Assembly: GCF_007197885.1 (NCBI RefSeq)
Contig: NZ_VKKG01000006.1
Span: forward strand, 287,961-351,960
Direction: 5' to 3'
DNA from: Tessaracoccus rhinocerotis
Lineage (GTDB): Bacteria; Actinomycetota; Actinomycetes; Propionibacteriales; Propionibacteriaceae
Length of the DNA: 64,000 nt
The notes under the pieces were generated by a model that saw only the letters and a program-made list of their open reading frames with translations, searched no databases and had not been told where the DNA came from. Position 1 is the first letter of the stretch. Every line of letters starts with the position of its first letter. Below, piece after piece: positions 45,028 through 54,500 of the stretch. A program made the translations under genes and the position numbers.

Positions 45028-47136
45028 GTGACGGCAATCCGCTGGGGACACGACGCGCTGGTGCTCGAGATCGGCCATGGTGCCGACGAACCGGTGGCGC
45101 TCCGCTCGGCGGAGGCCGGCGGCGTCCGGATGACGACGAGCGACCTCGTTCCGGTGGTGCAGGTCCTCACCTCGGACCACGGCCACGCCCTCGCGAGTTC
45201 CCGCCTGGGCATGTCGGAACTGGGGCAGTCTCTGCGACTCACGGACTTCCGGACAGGCTCCGAGGAAGGTCGCCACCACCTCGAGCTCGAGATGGCCACC
45301 ACCGGTCTCGAGGTCGTCACCACCCTCGAGTCCTTCGACGGCGTCGCCGCCCTCACCGCCCGGACCACCGTCACCAACACGTCCTACGCACCTGTCACCC
45401 TCCTCGCGGTCAGCAGTTGGTCTGCCCCGCTCGGCAATCGTGAGGATCTCCCGGTCGGGAACACCGACTGGCGACTGCACCGCGCCCGCAGCGACTGGCT
45501 GGCAGAGAACCGGTGGGAGGACGTCGCCCTCGGCGAGCTCTTCCCGCGCATCTCGCAGCACCTCACCGGCCACCGCCCGCGCGGACAGGAGGCGATGGTC
45601 TCCACCGGCACCTGGTCCTCCGGCGAGTGGACCCCGGTCGCGGCCGCGAGTTCAGCGGACCAAGGCGTCGCCTGGGTGTGGCAGGCGCTGCACAACGGTG
45701 CCTGGCGCATCGAACTGGGCGAGGAGTACCGCGATTTCGAGGTGGCGGTCTCCGGCCCCAACCACATGGACCACGGCTGGAGCCGCACCTTGGTGCCGGG
45801 CGAGTCCTTCACCACGGTGCCGGCCGCGGTGGCGCTCGGCTCCGACCTGACGGACGCCGTCGCCGCCGTCACCGAGCTGCGCCGTCGGACCCGCCGGCCG
45901 CACGCGGACAACGAGTCGCTGCCGGTCATCTTCAACGACTACATGAACACGCTCAACGGCGACCCGACGACCGCCAAACTCATCCCGCTCGTTGACGCCG
46001 CGGCCGCGGCCGGTGCGGAGATCTTCTGCATCGACGCCGGCTGGTACGACGACTCCGGCTTCTGGTGGGACTCCGTCGGCGCGTGGCTGCCGTCCACCAC
46101 CCGTTTCCCCGGTGGCCTCGGTGAAGTGGTGGAACGGATCAGCGGGCACGGCATGGTGCCCGGCCTGTGGCTCGAGCCCGAGGTGATCGGCGTGCGCAGC
46201 CCGCTGGCCGATCAACTGCCCGACGAGGCGTTCCTGCAGCGCGGCGGCCAGCGGCTGGTGGAGCAGGATCGCTACCACCTGGACTTCCGGCACCCGGCAG
46301 CAGTGGCCCACGTCGATGCCGTGGTGGACCGCCTCGTCACGGACTTCGGCGTCGGCTACTTCAAGTTCGACTACAACATCAACCCCGGTCCCGGGACCGA
46401 CCACGCGAGCTGCAGCGTCGGTGACGGCCTCCTCGAGCACAACCGCGCCCACCTGGCCTGGCTCGACTCCGTCCTGGACCGACACCCGGCGCTGGTCATC
46501 GAGAACTGTGGCTCCGGCGCCATGCGCGCCGACGGTGCGCTCCTGTCCCGGCTGCAGCTGCAGTCCACCTCGGACCAGCAGGACCCGCTGCTCTACCCAC
46601 CAATCACCGCCTCGGCGCCGATGAGCATGCTCCCCGAGCAGGCCGCCAGCTGGGCCTACCCGCAGCCGGGGATGTCGCCCGAGGAGGCGGCGTTCTGCCT
46701 CGTCACCGGGCTCCCGGGCCGCTTCTTCCTGTCCGGCTACCTCAACAACATGACAGAACCGGAGCTGGAACTGGTCCGCGAGGCCGTGGTGCTGACCAAG
46801 GAGATCCGGCACGACATCCGACGCTCCACGCCCGTCTGGCCGCTCGGCCTGCCCCGGTGGGACGACCCGTGGGTGGCCCTCGGCCTCGACGTCGACGACA
46901 CCACGCTGCTGTTCCTCTGGCGACGCTCGGACGCCCCCGCCGCGGAACTGCGGCTGCCGCGCTTCGCGGGCCTCGACCCGCGGATCGAGACCGTGTTCCC
47001 CAAGAACCTCACGCCCTGGCAACTGGCGTGGAACGAGACGGACGGGGTGCTGCGCGTCGACGCAGATGCCGCCCCGGCCGCACGCATGATCCGGATCAGC
47101 CACAAGGGCGGATCCGGCCCCCGAGAGCTCGCCTGA
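45028..47136 (+). CDS. Alpha-galactosidase, GH36
   Basis: 702 residues, no signal peptide, so cytoplasmic. N-terminal beta-sandwich followed by the barrel: IFCIDAGWYDDSGFWWDSVG, KFDYNINPG with nucleophile Asp448, and ENCGSGAMRADGALLSRLQLQSTSDQ with acid/base Asp516. It releases terminal alpha-linked galactose from imported oligosaccharides. SD GGGAGG precedes the GTG. First gene of the unit galactosidase-binding protein-permeases, controlled by O1/O2. Closely spaced (25 bp) to the binding-protein gene. Confidence 0.93.
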   Translation: MTAIRWGHDALVLEIGHGADEPVALRSAEAGGVRMTTSDLVPVVQVLTSDHGHALASSRLGMSELGQSLRLTDFRTGSEEGRHHLELEMATTGLEVVTTLESFDGVAALTARTTVTNTSYAPVTLLAVSSWSAPLGNREDLPVGNTDWRLHRARSDWLAENRWEDVALGELFPRISQHLTGHRPRGQEAMVSTGTWSSGEWTPVAAASSADQGVAWVWQALHNGAWRIELGEEYRDFEVAVSGPNHMDHGWSRTLVPGESFTTVPAAVALGSDLTDAVAAVTELRRRTRRPHADNESLPVIFNDYMNTLNGDPTTAKLIPLVDAAAAAGAEIFCIDAGWYDDSGFWWDSVGAWLPSTTRFPGGLGEVVERISGHGMVPGLWLEPEVIGVRSPLADQLPDEAFLQRGGQRLVEQDRYHLDFRHPAAVAHVDAVVDRLVTDFGVGYFKFDYNINPGPGTDHASCSVGDGLLEHNRAHLAWLDSVLDRHPALVIENCGSGAMRADGALLSRLQLQSTSDQQDPLLYPPITASAPMSMLPEQAASWAYPQPGMSPEEAAFCLVTGLPGRFFLSGYLNNMTEPELELVREAVVLTKEIRHDIRRSTPVWPLGLPRWDDPWVALGLDVDDTTLLFLWRRSDAPAAELRLPRFAGLDPRIETVFPKNLTPWQLAWNETDGVLRVDADAAPAARMIRISHKGGSGPRELA

Positions 47137-47161
47137 GGCGAGTCGACCAAAGGAGATTCCA

Positions 47162-48496
47162 ATGAAGAAGTCCCTGGTACGGGCGGCTGCGGTCGCCCTG
47201 ACAGCGGGAGTCGCGCTGACGGCTTGCAGTGACCCTGGAGTGCAGGACCCGTCCAGCCCCACTGAGGGCGGGGGCAGCGCCGCCGCCGAGTGGCCGGCGG
47301 AGGACGCCAACCTTGACGGTGTCACCCTGACCATCTGGGCGGCTCAGAACTCGAACAAGACCGCGGACCCGGTCATCGCCGGATTCGAGGAGCTGACGGG
47401 CGCGACGGTCGAGGTCGTGACCATCCCCGATCCGTACGAGCAGGGTATCCAGACCAAGGTGGCCACTGGCGACAAGCCGGACCTCGCATTCTGGCAGCCC
47501 ACCGAGTCCCAGCTCAACGCACTCAACGCCACCAACAACCTCCTCCCGCTCGATGGGGCACCGTGGCTCGACGCCATGGATCCGGCGCTGAAGGACCTGA
47601 CCGGGTTCGTGGGCGACACCCGCTATGCCGCGCTGATCAGTACCCCGGCCGTGCAGGGCGTCTACTACAACAAGGAGGTGTTCGCCGAGGCGGGCATCAC
47701 TGAGACCCCCGGCAACATCGAAGAGATGATCGAGCTCGCCCGCACCCTCGACGCCGACGGCGTCACCCCGTTCCACGAGATGGCAGCTGACCGCTGGGGC
47801 ACCCAGTGGTGGGTCCAGATCCAACTCGCCAACGCTGCCAAGGACGGCCTGTGGGACCGGGTGAACGCGAACGAGGAGCAGTTCACCGACGAGACCATCA
47901 TGACCGCCATCAACAACTACAAGGGCTGGATCGACGAGGGCCTGTTCAACGACGACATCAAGACCGCCACGTTCGAGGACCAGGGAGACGCCCTGCTGGC
48001 CGGCGATGCAGCCATGGTGGTGCAGGTGAACTCCTTCTTCGGTCAGCTGCAGGCCAAGGCCGACACCGCCGAACTCGACGAGAAGATCGGTTTCTTCCCG
48101 ATCAGCCCCGAGGGTAACGTCGGCACCTCGATCCCAGACCAGTCCAACGCCGTCGTGGCGTTCAAGACCGGCGACGCCACCCAAGAGGCGGCTGCCAAGC
48201 AGTTCCTGTCCTACTGGCTGGGCGATGGCTACGCCGACTTCGTGCAGGCCGCAAACACCATCTCCCTGCAGCCCGACGTCTCCAACCCCGACGGCGTCCC
48301 GCAGGCGCTGCTGGACGTGCACGCGTCGTTGGCCGACTCGGTGGGGTCCATGCAGTCCCTCGCCGTGGCCAACCCGGACCTGTACATCAACCTGGCTGAC
48401 ATGATCCAGGGCACCAAGACCCCCCAGCAGGTGGGTGAGGCGACGCAGCAGCAGTTCGCCGAACTCGCCAAGGCCCTCGGCGCCGAGGGATTCTGA
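47162..48496 (+). CDS. Sugar ABC transporter substrate-binding lipoprotein
   Basis: 444 residues. Lipobox LTAC, Cys22. SBP_bac_1/CUT1 family: VTLTIWAAQNS, FEELTGATVEVV, VYYNKEVFAEAGI and WWVQIQLANAA. Aromatic residues in the cleft fit oligosaccharide binding. SD AAAGGAGA. The ligand is presumably an alpha-galactoside given the linked GH36. Confidence 0.92.
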   Translation: MKKSLVRAAAVALTAGVALTACSDPGVQDPSSPTEGGGSAAAEWPAEDANLDGVTLTIWAAQNSNKTADPVIAGFEELTGATVEVVTIPDPYEQGIQTKVATGDKPDLAFWQPTESQLNALNATNNLLPLDGAPWLDAMDPALKDLTGFVGDTRYAALISTPAVQGVYYNKEVFAEAGITETPGNIEEMIELARTLDADGVTPFHEMAADRWGTQWWVQIQLANAAKDGLWDRVNANEEQFTDETIMTAINNYKGWIDEGLFNDDIKTATFEDQGDALLAGDAAMVVQVNSFFGQLQAKADTAELDEKIGFFPISPEGNVGTSIPDQSNAVVAFKTGDATQEAAAKQFLSYWLGDGYADFVQAANTISLQPDVSNPDGVPQALLDVHASLADSVGSMQSLAVANPDLYINLADMIQGTKTPQQVGEATQQQFAELAKALGAEGF

Positions 48497-48555
48497 TACT
48501 CCCGGGTGGGCGGTGACCCCCGAACCGCCCACCCGGTCTTCCCGGAAGGAAACCC

Positions 48556-49473
48556 ATGTCCACGCTCTTCGCCGAGCCGACCCGCGCGGGACAGGCCGCC
48601 GGTCACGGGCGCCGCACGGACCACCCCGCGGTCTTCCTCGTGCCCGCGCTGGCGGTCCTCGTGGTGTTCTTCTTCGTGCCCACGCTGTTCAACTTCGTCT
48701 ACAGCTTCACCGACTGGTCCGGCTTCAAGTCGGACATCAACTTCGCCGGGTTCGACAACTTCAGCTCCCTGCTCGGCAACGGGTCGCTCCTCAACGCATT
48801 GAAGGTCACGCTCATCTACGCCACGCTGGTGGCGGTCTTCCAGAACCTGTTCGGTCTCATGCTGGCGTTGCTGTTGGAGCGCGACACCTGGCTGAACCGC
48901 ACCGCCCGGGTGCTGTTCTTCATTCCCGTGATCATGTCCGCCCTCGCCGTCGGATACATCTTCAGGGCGATTCTGAAACCCGACGGCTCCCTCAACGGCA
49001 TCCTGTCGTTCATCACCGGCCTCGACGTGTCCATCGCCTGGCTCGGCAGCACGACCTGGACCATCCTCGTCGCGGCCCTGGTGCACTCCTGGAAGTGGAT
49101 GGGCCTGTCGATGCTGATCTACCTCGCGGGACTCAAGACCATCAGCGAGGACGTGCTCGAGGCTGCGCGCATCGACGGCTCCAGCTGGTGGCAGACCTTC
49201 GTCCAGATCAGGTTCCCGCTGCTCGCCCCAGCCGTCACGTTCAACGTCGCAACCGCCCTGCTCGGCTCCATGAATGGCTTCGACGTGGTGCAGGCCCTAA
49301 CCGAGGGCGGACCCGGCGGCACCACCGAACTGCTCAACATCTTCATCTTCCGCACCTTCGGTCAAGGGCTGTTCGCCCAGGCGACGACGATGAGCCTCAT
49401 CCTGTTCCTCACCGTCACGCTGATCGCCTTCCCCGTCGTGCGCTACCTCCGCAAGAGGGAGGAAGTCCTATGA
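48556..49473 (+). CDS. Sugar ABC permease (MalF-type)
   Basis: 305 residues with six membrane helices. EAA loop EAARIDGSSWWQTFVQIRFPLL. SD GGAAGGAAA. Overlaps the next gene by ATGA. Inner-membrane half of the CUT1 importer. Confidence 0.93.
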   Translation: MSTLFAEPTRAGQAAGHGRRTDHPAVFLVPALAVLVVFFFVPTLFNFVYSFTDWSGFKSDINFAGFDNFSSLLGNGSLLNALKVTLIYATLVAVFQNLFGLMLALLLERDTWLNRTARVLFFIPVIMSALAVGYIFRAILKPDGSLNGILSFITGLDVSIAWLGSTTWTILVAALVHSWKWMGLSMLIYLAGLKTISEDVLEAARIDGSSWWQTFVQIRFPLLAPAVTFNVATALLGSMNGFDVVQALTEGGPGGTTELLNIFIFRTFGQGLFAQATTMSLILFLTVTLIAFPVVRYLRKREEVL

Positions 49474-50336
49474 CCGCCCACACCCCTACCAAGCCCTCCG
49501 TCGCCACCCGGCGCCGCATCAAGCCCGGACGGGTTGCGCACCAGTTGGCAGTCGTGGCCATCACGGCGCTCCTGCTCGGGGTCCCCTTCTGGCTGGTGGT
49601 GGTCACCGCCGGCAAGAACCAGGCAGAGGCGCTGAATCCGAACCTGGCGCTGCCCAGCCAGTGGCAACTGCTGGAGAACTTCGCGACCGTCTTCTCCGAG
49701 GGGCGGATGCTCGCGGGCTTCTTCGGCAGCCTTCTGATCATGGTGCCGTCAGTGGTGGGCGTGCTGATCCTCGGCTCGCTGGCCGCCTGGGTGCTGGCCC
49801 GTCGGGCTGAGCGGTGGATGGCGGTGCTGTACACGCTCGCCATCAGCGGCGTCGTGCTCCCGCCCGCCGTGGTGACCATCGTGCTGCTCCTGCGCCAGCT
49901 CGGCCTGGCGGGCACCGTGCCCGGGATGGTCGGCGTCTACATGGGCATGTACCTGTCCACGGCCATCTTCCTCATCACCGGATTCGTCAGGACCATCCCC
50001 GTGGAGCTGGAGGAGGCTGCCCGCGTCGACGGCGCCAAGCCGCTACGGATCTTCTTCACCATCATCCTGCCGTTGCTGGTGCCGGTGCTCGCCACCACCA
50101 CGATCATGCTGTGCCTCTACATCTGGAACGACGTGTTCTACGCGCTGTTCGTGATCGGCGGCCGCGTGGACACGCTGCCCCTCAACCTTTTCCAGGTGGC
50201 CAGCGCCGGCCTCTACCTCAACAACTGGCACCTGATCTTCGCGTTCATCATCCTGATGAGCCTGCCGCTGCTGGTGACGTTCATCGTCGCCCAGCGGCGG
50301 ATCGTCTCGGGCATCACGGGAGGTGCGGTGAAGTGA
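49470..50336 (+). CDS. Sugar ABC permease (MalG-type)
   Basis: 288 residues, six membrane helices. EAA loop EEAARVDGAKPLRIFFTIILPLL. ATG 49470 overlaps the upstream stop. No ATPase gene follows, as usual in actinobacteria where MsiK/MalK serves several importers. Confidence 0.93.
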   Translation: MTAHTPTKPSVATRRRIKPGRVAHQLAVVAITALLLGVPFWLVVVTAGKNQAEALNPNLALPSQWQLLENFATVFSEGRMLAGFFGSLLIMVPSVVGVLILGSLAAWVLARRAERWMAVLYTLAISGVVLPPAVVTIVLLLRQLGLAGTVPGMVGVYMGMYLSTAIFLITGFVRTIPVELEEAARVDGAKPLRIFFTIILPLLVPVLATTTIMLCLYIWNDVFYALFVIGGRVDTLPLNLFQVASAGLYLNNWHLIFAFIILMSLPLLVTFIVAQRRIVSGITGGAVK

Positions 50337-50377
50337 GGGTCACCAGGACGTCCACAGCCCCGCTACGCTTCGGGGTC

Positions 50378-51424
50378 ATGGAGACCAGTGCGGCGGCGAG
50401 CGGGCAGGAACCTGCCGTTGCCGCCCGCGTGCCGGCCACCATGAAGGACGTCGCCCTGCTGGCGGGCGTCTCAGTGCCGACGGTGTCCCGATTCCTCAGC
50501 GGTAGCGCCAATGTCCGAGCCGACAAGCGCGAACGCGTCGCCGCCGCCATCCAGGAGTTGGACTTCACACCGAACGCCTCGGCGCGGGTGCTGGTCGGCG
50601 GCAAGCCGAAGGTGATCGCCGCGGTCGTGGGCAACACATCGCGCTACGGCTACGCCGAGACCATCCGCGGGCTCGAGGAGGCCGCCCGGGCCGACGGCTA
50701 CGTCGTGACGTTCACCGTCATCGAGGAGGCCGACGAGGAGTCGCTGACCGCGGGCATCTCGCTCGTGCTCTCGCAGGCGATCGCCGGCGTGGCGGTCCTC
50801 AAGTTCGACCCGCCGGGCGTGGCCGCCATCAAGCGGATCCCCGAGTGGATGCCGGTGGTGGCGCTCTCGGGCGTGCGGGACACCGCCTACGCGCAGGCCG
50901 TGATCCGGGAGTCCGTGGCGGCCCGGCACCTGGTCGAGCACCTCCTGGAACTGGGCCACGAGACGGTGCACCACGTCCGGATCCCGCCGTCGCGCCGGGA
51001 GGACGGCCGCACCGCCGGTTGGCGGCGGGCGCTCAAGGATGCCGGCCGTGAGGTCCCGGAGGTGTTCGAGGCCAGTTGGGACCCGCAGTCGGGTCGCGAC
51101 GTCGGGAACGTCATCGCGGAGCGGGATGACGTCACCGCCGTGTTCTGTGGCAACGACGAGATCGCCATGGGCGTGATGGCCGGGCTGCGGGACAAGGGGC
51201 TCCGGGTGCCCGAGGACGTCAGCGTCGTGGGCTTCGACGACCATCCGCTGTCCTCGCTGTGGCACCCCGCGCTGACCACCGCGCGCCAGGAGTTCGCGGA
51301 CATGGGGCGCAACGGCTGGGAGCTGCTGAAGGAGCAGATCCACGGCGCCAAGGACCACCCGCTGGTCTCCTCGACCCCGGACGTGATCATCCGCGAGAGC
51401 ACCGCCCCGCCCCGCGGCAACTGA
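50378..51424 (+). CDS. LacI-family repressor of the galactoside locus
   Basis: 348 residues. HTH MKDVALLAGVSVPTVSRFLSG (about 22-42) with the LacI hinge, then a periplasmic-binding-like sensor (DEIAMGVMAGLRDKGLRVPEDVSVVGFDDHP). TACGCT lies 8 nt before ATG 50378, so it may have its own leaderless promoter. The frame upstream is shadow of the permease. It should bind O1-O4 flanking its operon. Confidence 0.92.
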   Translation: METSAAASGQEPAVAARVPATMKDVALLAGVSVPTVSRFLSGSANVRADKRERVAAAIQELDFTPNASARVLVGGKPKVIAAVVGNTSRYGYAETIRGLEEAARADGYVVTFTVIEEADEESLTAGISLVLSQAIAGVAVLKFDPPGVAAIKRIPEWMPVVALSGVRDTAYAQAVIRESVAARHLVEHLLELGHETVHHVRIPPSRREDGRTAGWRRALKDAGREVPEVFEASWDPQSGRDVGNVIAERDDVTAVFCGNDEIAMGVMAGLRDKGLRVPEDVSVVGFDDHPLSSLWHPALTTARQEFADMGRNGWELLKEQIHGAKDHPLVSSTPDVIIRESTAPPRGN

Positions 51425-51425
51425 T

Positions 51426-51441
51426 CTGATAACGCTTTCAA
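51426..51441. promoter_or_regulatory. LacI operator O3
   Basis: CTGATAACGCTTTCAA, 15 of 16 matches, directly upstream of the -35 of the glycosidase promoter and 1 bp after the LacI stop. Confidence 0.8.
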
Positions 51442-51448
51442 AAAGCGG

Positions 51449-51477
51449 TTGACCTGACCCCAAACGCGTTGTAGCGT
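51449..51477 (+). promoter_or_regulatory. Promoter of the secreted glycosidase gene
   Basis: TTGACC (51449-51454), 17-bp spacer, TAGCGT (51472-51477). O3 lies just upstream and O4 covers the predicted start site. Confidence 0.7.
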
Positions 51478-51481
51478 GGGC

Positions 51482-51497
51482 TTGAAAACGTTATCAA
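51482..51497. promoter_or_regulatory. LacI operator O4
   Basis: TTGAAAACGTTATCAA, a near-perfect palindrome 5 bp after the -10, placed to block transcription initiation. Confidence 0.8.
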
Positions 51498-51598
51498 GGT
51501 CGATCACGAACCAAACCCCCAACCCCCGATCCCCCCTTCGCCACGGTGGCGGCAACCCGTTTTCGCCGGACAGAGAAGTTTCGACAGAGAGGTCTCCC

Positions 51599-54500
51599 AT
51601 GCCATTTCCTACTGCCTCCAGCAGGGCCCGGGCCGCGGGCGTAGCGGCCCTCGGCCTGGCCCTGGTGGGTCCGCACCTCGTCCACGTGCCCATGGCCGTG
51701 GCGGAGGAGTCCCCCGACCCGCTGCTCCTGTACACGTTCGAGGGCGACGCTGCGGCCGCCACCATCGTCAACGAGGGCACCCTGGGCAGCGCGTTCGACG
51801 CCCGCGTCGTCGCTGCCGAGTCCCTGCCGCGCGGCACCGGCCCCACGGCGGAGCTCGGGGCGTCGGGCAGGTTCCCCGGCGGGGCGCAGAACACCTCGCA
51901 GGAGGGCAAGCCGTACCTGGAGATCCCCAAGGGCCTGTTCGACGGGATGGAGGCCATCACGGTCTCCACCTGGATCAACTGGAACGGCGCCAACGCCAAC
52001 CAGCTGCCGTGGGCCTACATCATCGGCAGCGACGCCCTACCCGCCAACAACTGGGGTGTCTACTACCAGCCCAACGAGGGCGGCCAGTCCAAGGCGGTCG
52101 CGAACTCCGGCTCCGAGGTGAAGGCGGTGGCCAACGAGCCGCTGGCCTCGAACACGTGGGTGCACCTCACTAGCGTCGCGGACGGCGAGTCGCTGTCCTA
52201 CTACATGAACGGCAGCCTGGTCTCCAAGGTGGCCGTGCCGCTTGACTTCACCAAGCTCGGCGAGCCGGACAGCACCCGCTCCGGGCTGATCGGCACCGTC
52301 CCCTGGGCCCCCCAGTGGGCCGCGCTCTTCGGCGGTGAGTTCGATGACTTCGCCGTCTACGGGGCCGCGCTGAACGCGGAGCAGGTCTCGACGCTGTTCA
52401 CCGACTACGTGGGCGGTATCGCATCGGTGGAGGACTCGGTGTTCGAGGTCTCGACGCCGGCCTCGGTCAGCCCGCAGCTGCCCGTCACCGCGTCAGTGGT
52501 CACGGAGTCCGGGTTCGCCACCGAGGCGCCCATCGCCTGGGACCAGGTACCACCGTCGGAGCTCGCCACCCCCGGCAACACCTTCGAGGTGCAGGGGCGG
52601 ATCTCCGGTTGGGTCGAGCCGCTGGTGGCTCGGGTCACTGTCGAGGAACGTCCGCTGCAGGACGTCGTCGTCGACTTCGCGCAGAACACCGGCGCATTCC
52701 GGGGCGGCGCCTCGGGCACCCTCTACGGCCTCGGCGACGAGCAGTCGCCCACGCAGGCGATCGTCAACGGCGCGGCCATGACCAACGTGTCCCAGAAGCC
52801 GCCCTACGGCACGCAGCACCCGGGCGGTGACGCGTTCAACATCGAGGACACGTTCTTCGACAAGCACGGCAAGGACCTGTACGTCTACACGCAGGACTAC
52901 TACCCGGACTGGCCCTACAACCGTGGCGTGCGCCCGGGTGACGACAGGAACTACCTGCGCACGGACGGCATCCTGACCGGTGAGTACACCAACGACCCCA
53001 ACGGTGTGTGGGACTACCTCGAGGTGCTGGAGATCGTGGTCGACGAGGTGGCCCGCGAGGCCACCAACCCCGAGAAGTACGTGTTCATCCCGTTCAACGA
53101 GGTGGACCTGCAGTGGCTGAACAGCGACTCCCTCTACGACCGCTACATGCACCAGGGTGGCCAGCCTGACAGCTACACCCCGAACGGCGAGACCGACTGG
53201 GAGGCGGCGTGGAACGTCATCACCGGCACCTACGCCAAGCATGGGCTGGAGCGGCCGCAGATCGCCGGCCCGGGTGATGCGGCGTGGCGCGGCGAGGCCA
53301 ACATCAAGGCCTTCCTGGACATGGCCATCGAGACCGACACTGTCCCGGACATCTACGTCTGGCACGAGCTGCGCGGCTACCAGTGGCTGCCGGTCCGCGC
53401 GGGCCTGTTCCGCCAGTACGCGCAGGAGCTCGGCCTCACCGGGGACGAGGTCCCCGAGGTCAACATCACCGAGTGGGGCGCCTCCAGCGACATGAGCTCG
53501 CCGGCCAACCTGCTCCGCTGGTTCGCCAGCTTCGAGGCAGCCAAGGTGGACGCCCAGACCGCGTACTGGACCGCCTCCGGCACGCTCTCGGACAACTATG
53601 CCAAGGTCAACGCCGGAAACGGCGGCTGGTGGCTGTTCAAGTGGTACGGCGACCTCACCGGGTCCGACACGGTCAAGGTGGTCACCGGTGAGCAAAACGC
53701 CATCGCGGCCATCGACGAGGACGCCCGCCGGGCACAGGTGATCGTCGGCGGGCTCGCCAACGGCAACGACGGTGGACTACGGCTCACCGGCCTGGACACG
53801 GGTGTGTTCGGCTCCGCGGTGGACTTCGAGGTTCGTGAGAACCTGGTCAGCGGCACCGACGGCATCGCCGCCGCGCCGCGGCTGGTGGCTGCCGGCAACG
53901 ACGTCGTGCTGACGGACGGCCAGCTGCAGCTTCGCATCCCGTCACGGAACGACAGCAGCACCTACCAGGTCATCATCACCCCAGCCAGCGACGCCGACCC
54001 GGAGGCCGCGCTCGCGCAGCAGTCGGGCCGCTACCTCCTCGAAGCCGAGCAGGGGTTCCTCACCGACGCCCAGGTCCGCACCCCCAGCGGCTACCGCGCC
54101 TCCAACAACCGCGACGTGGCAGGCTTCGCCGCGGTGGGTTCGCGCGCTGACTGGACCGTCGACGTCGCCGAAGCCGGCCGCTACCGGCTGCAGGTGCTGG
54201 GGGCCACGCCCGGCGTCGTCGCGCAGCACGCGCTGTTCGTCGACGACGAGTTCGCCACCACCGTCACCTACGGCGCCAACGCCATCAAGCCCAGCAACGT
54301 GGCGACGGTGGCCCGCGGCAGCGCGGAGGTCTACGTGGACCTGGAGGCCGGTGAGCAGACCCTGAGCCTGCGCGCCAGCCAGGACGGTGCGGACCTCATG
54401 CCCGGCGCCGGCGAGGCCGGGGGAGTCACCCTGGACCGCTTCGAGTTGGTCCGCGTCGGAGACGCCGCCAACACCGAGGAGCTGACCTACCCGGCCAGCA

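Noticed and set aside
49814..50377. N-terminal extension of the LacI frame
   Set aside because: Lies inside the permease gene in another frame and has Arg/His-rich nonsense; the HTH starts shortly after ATG 50378.
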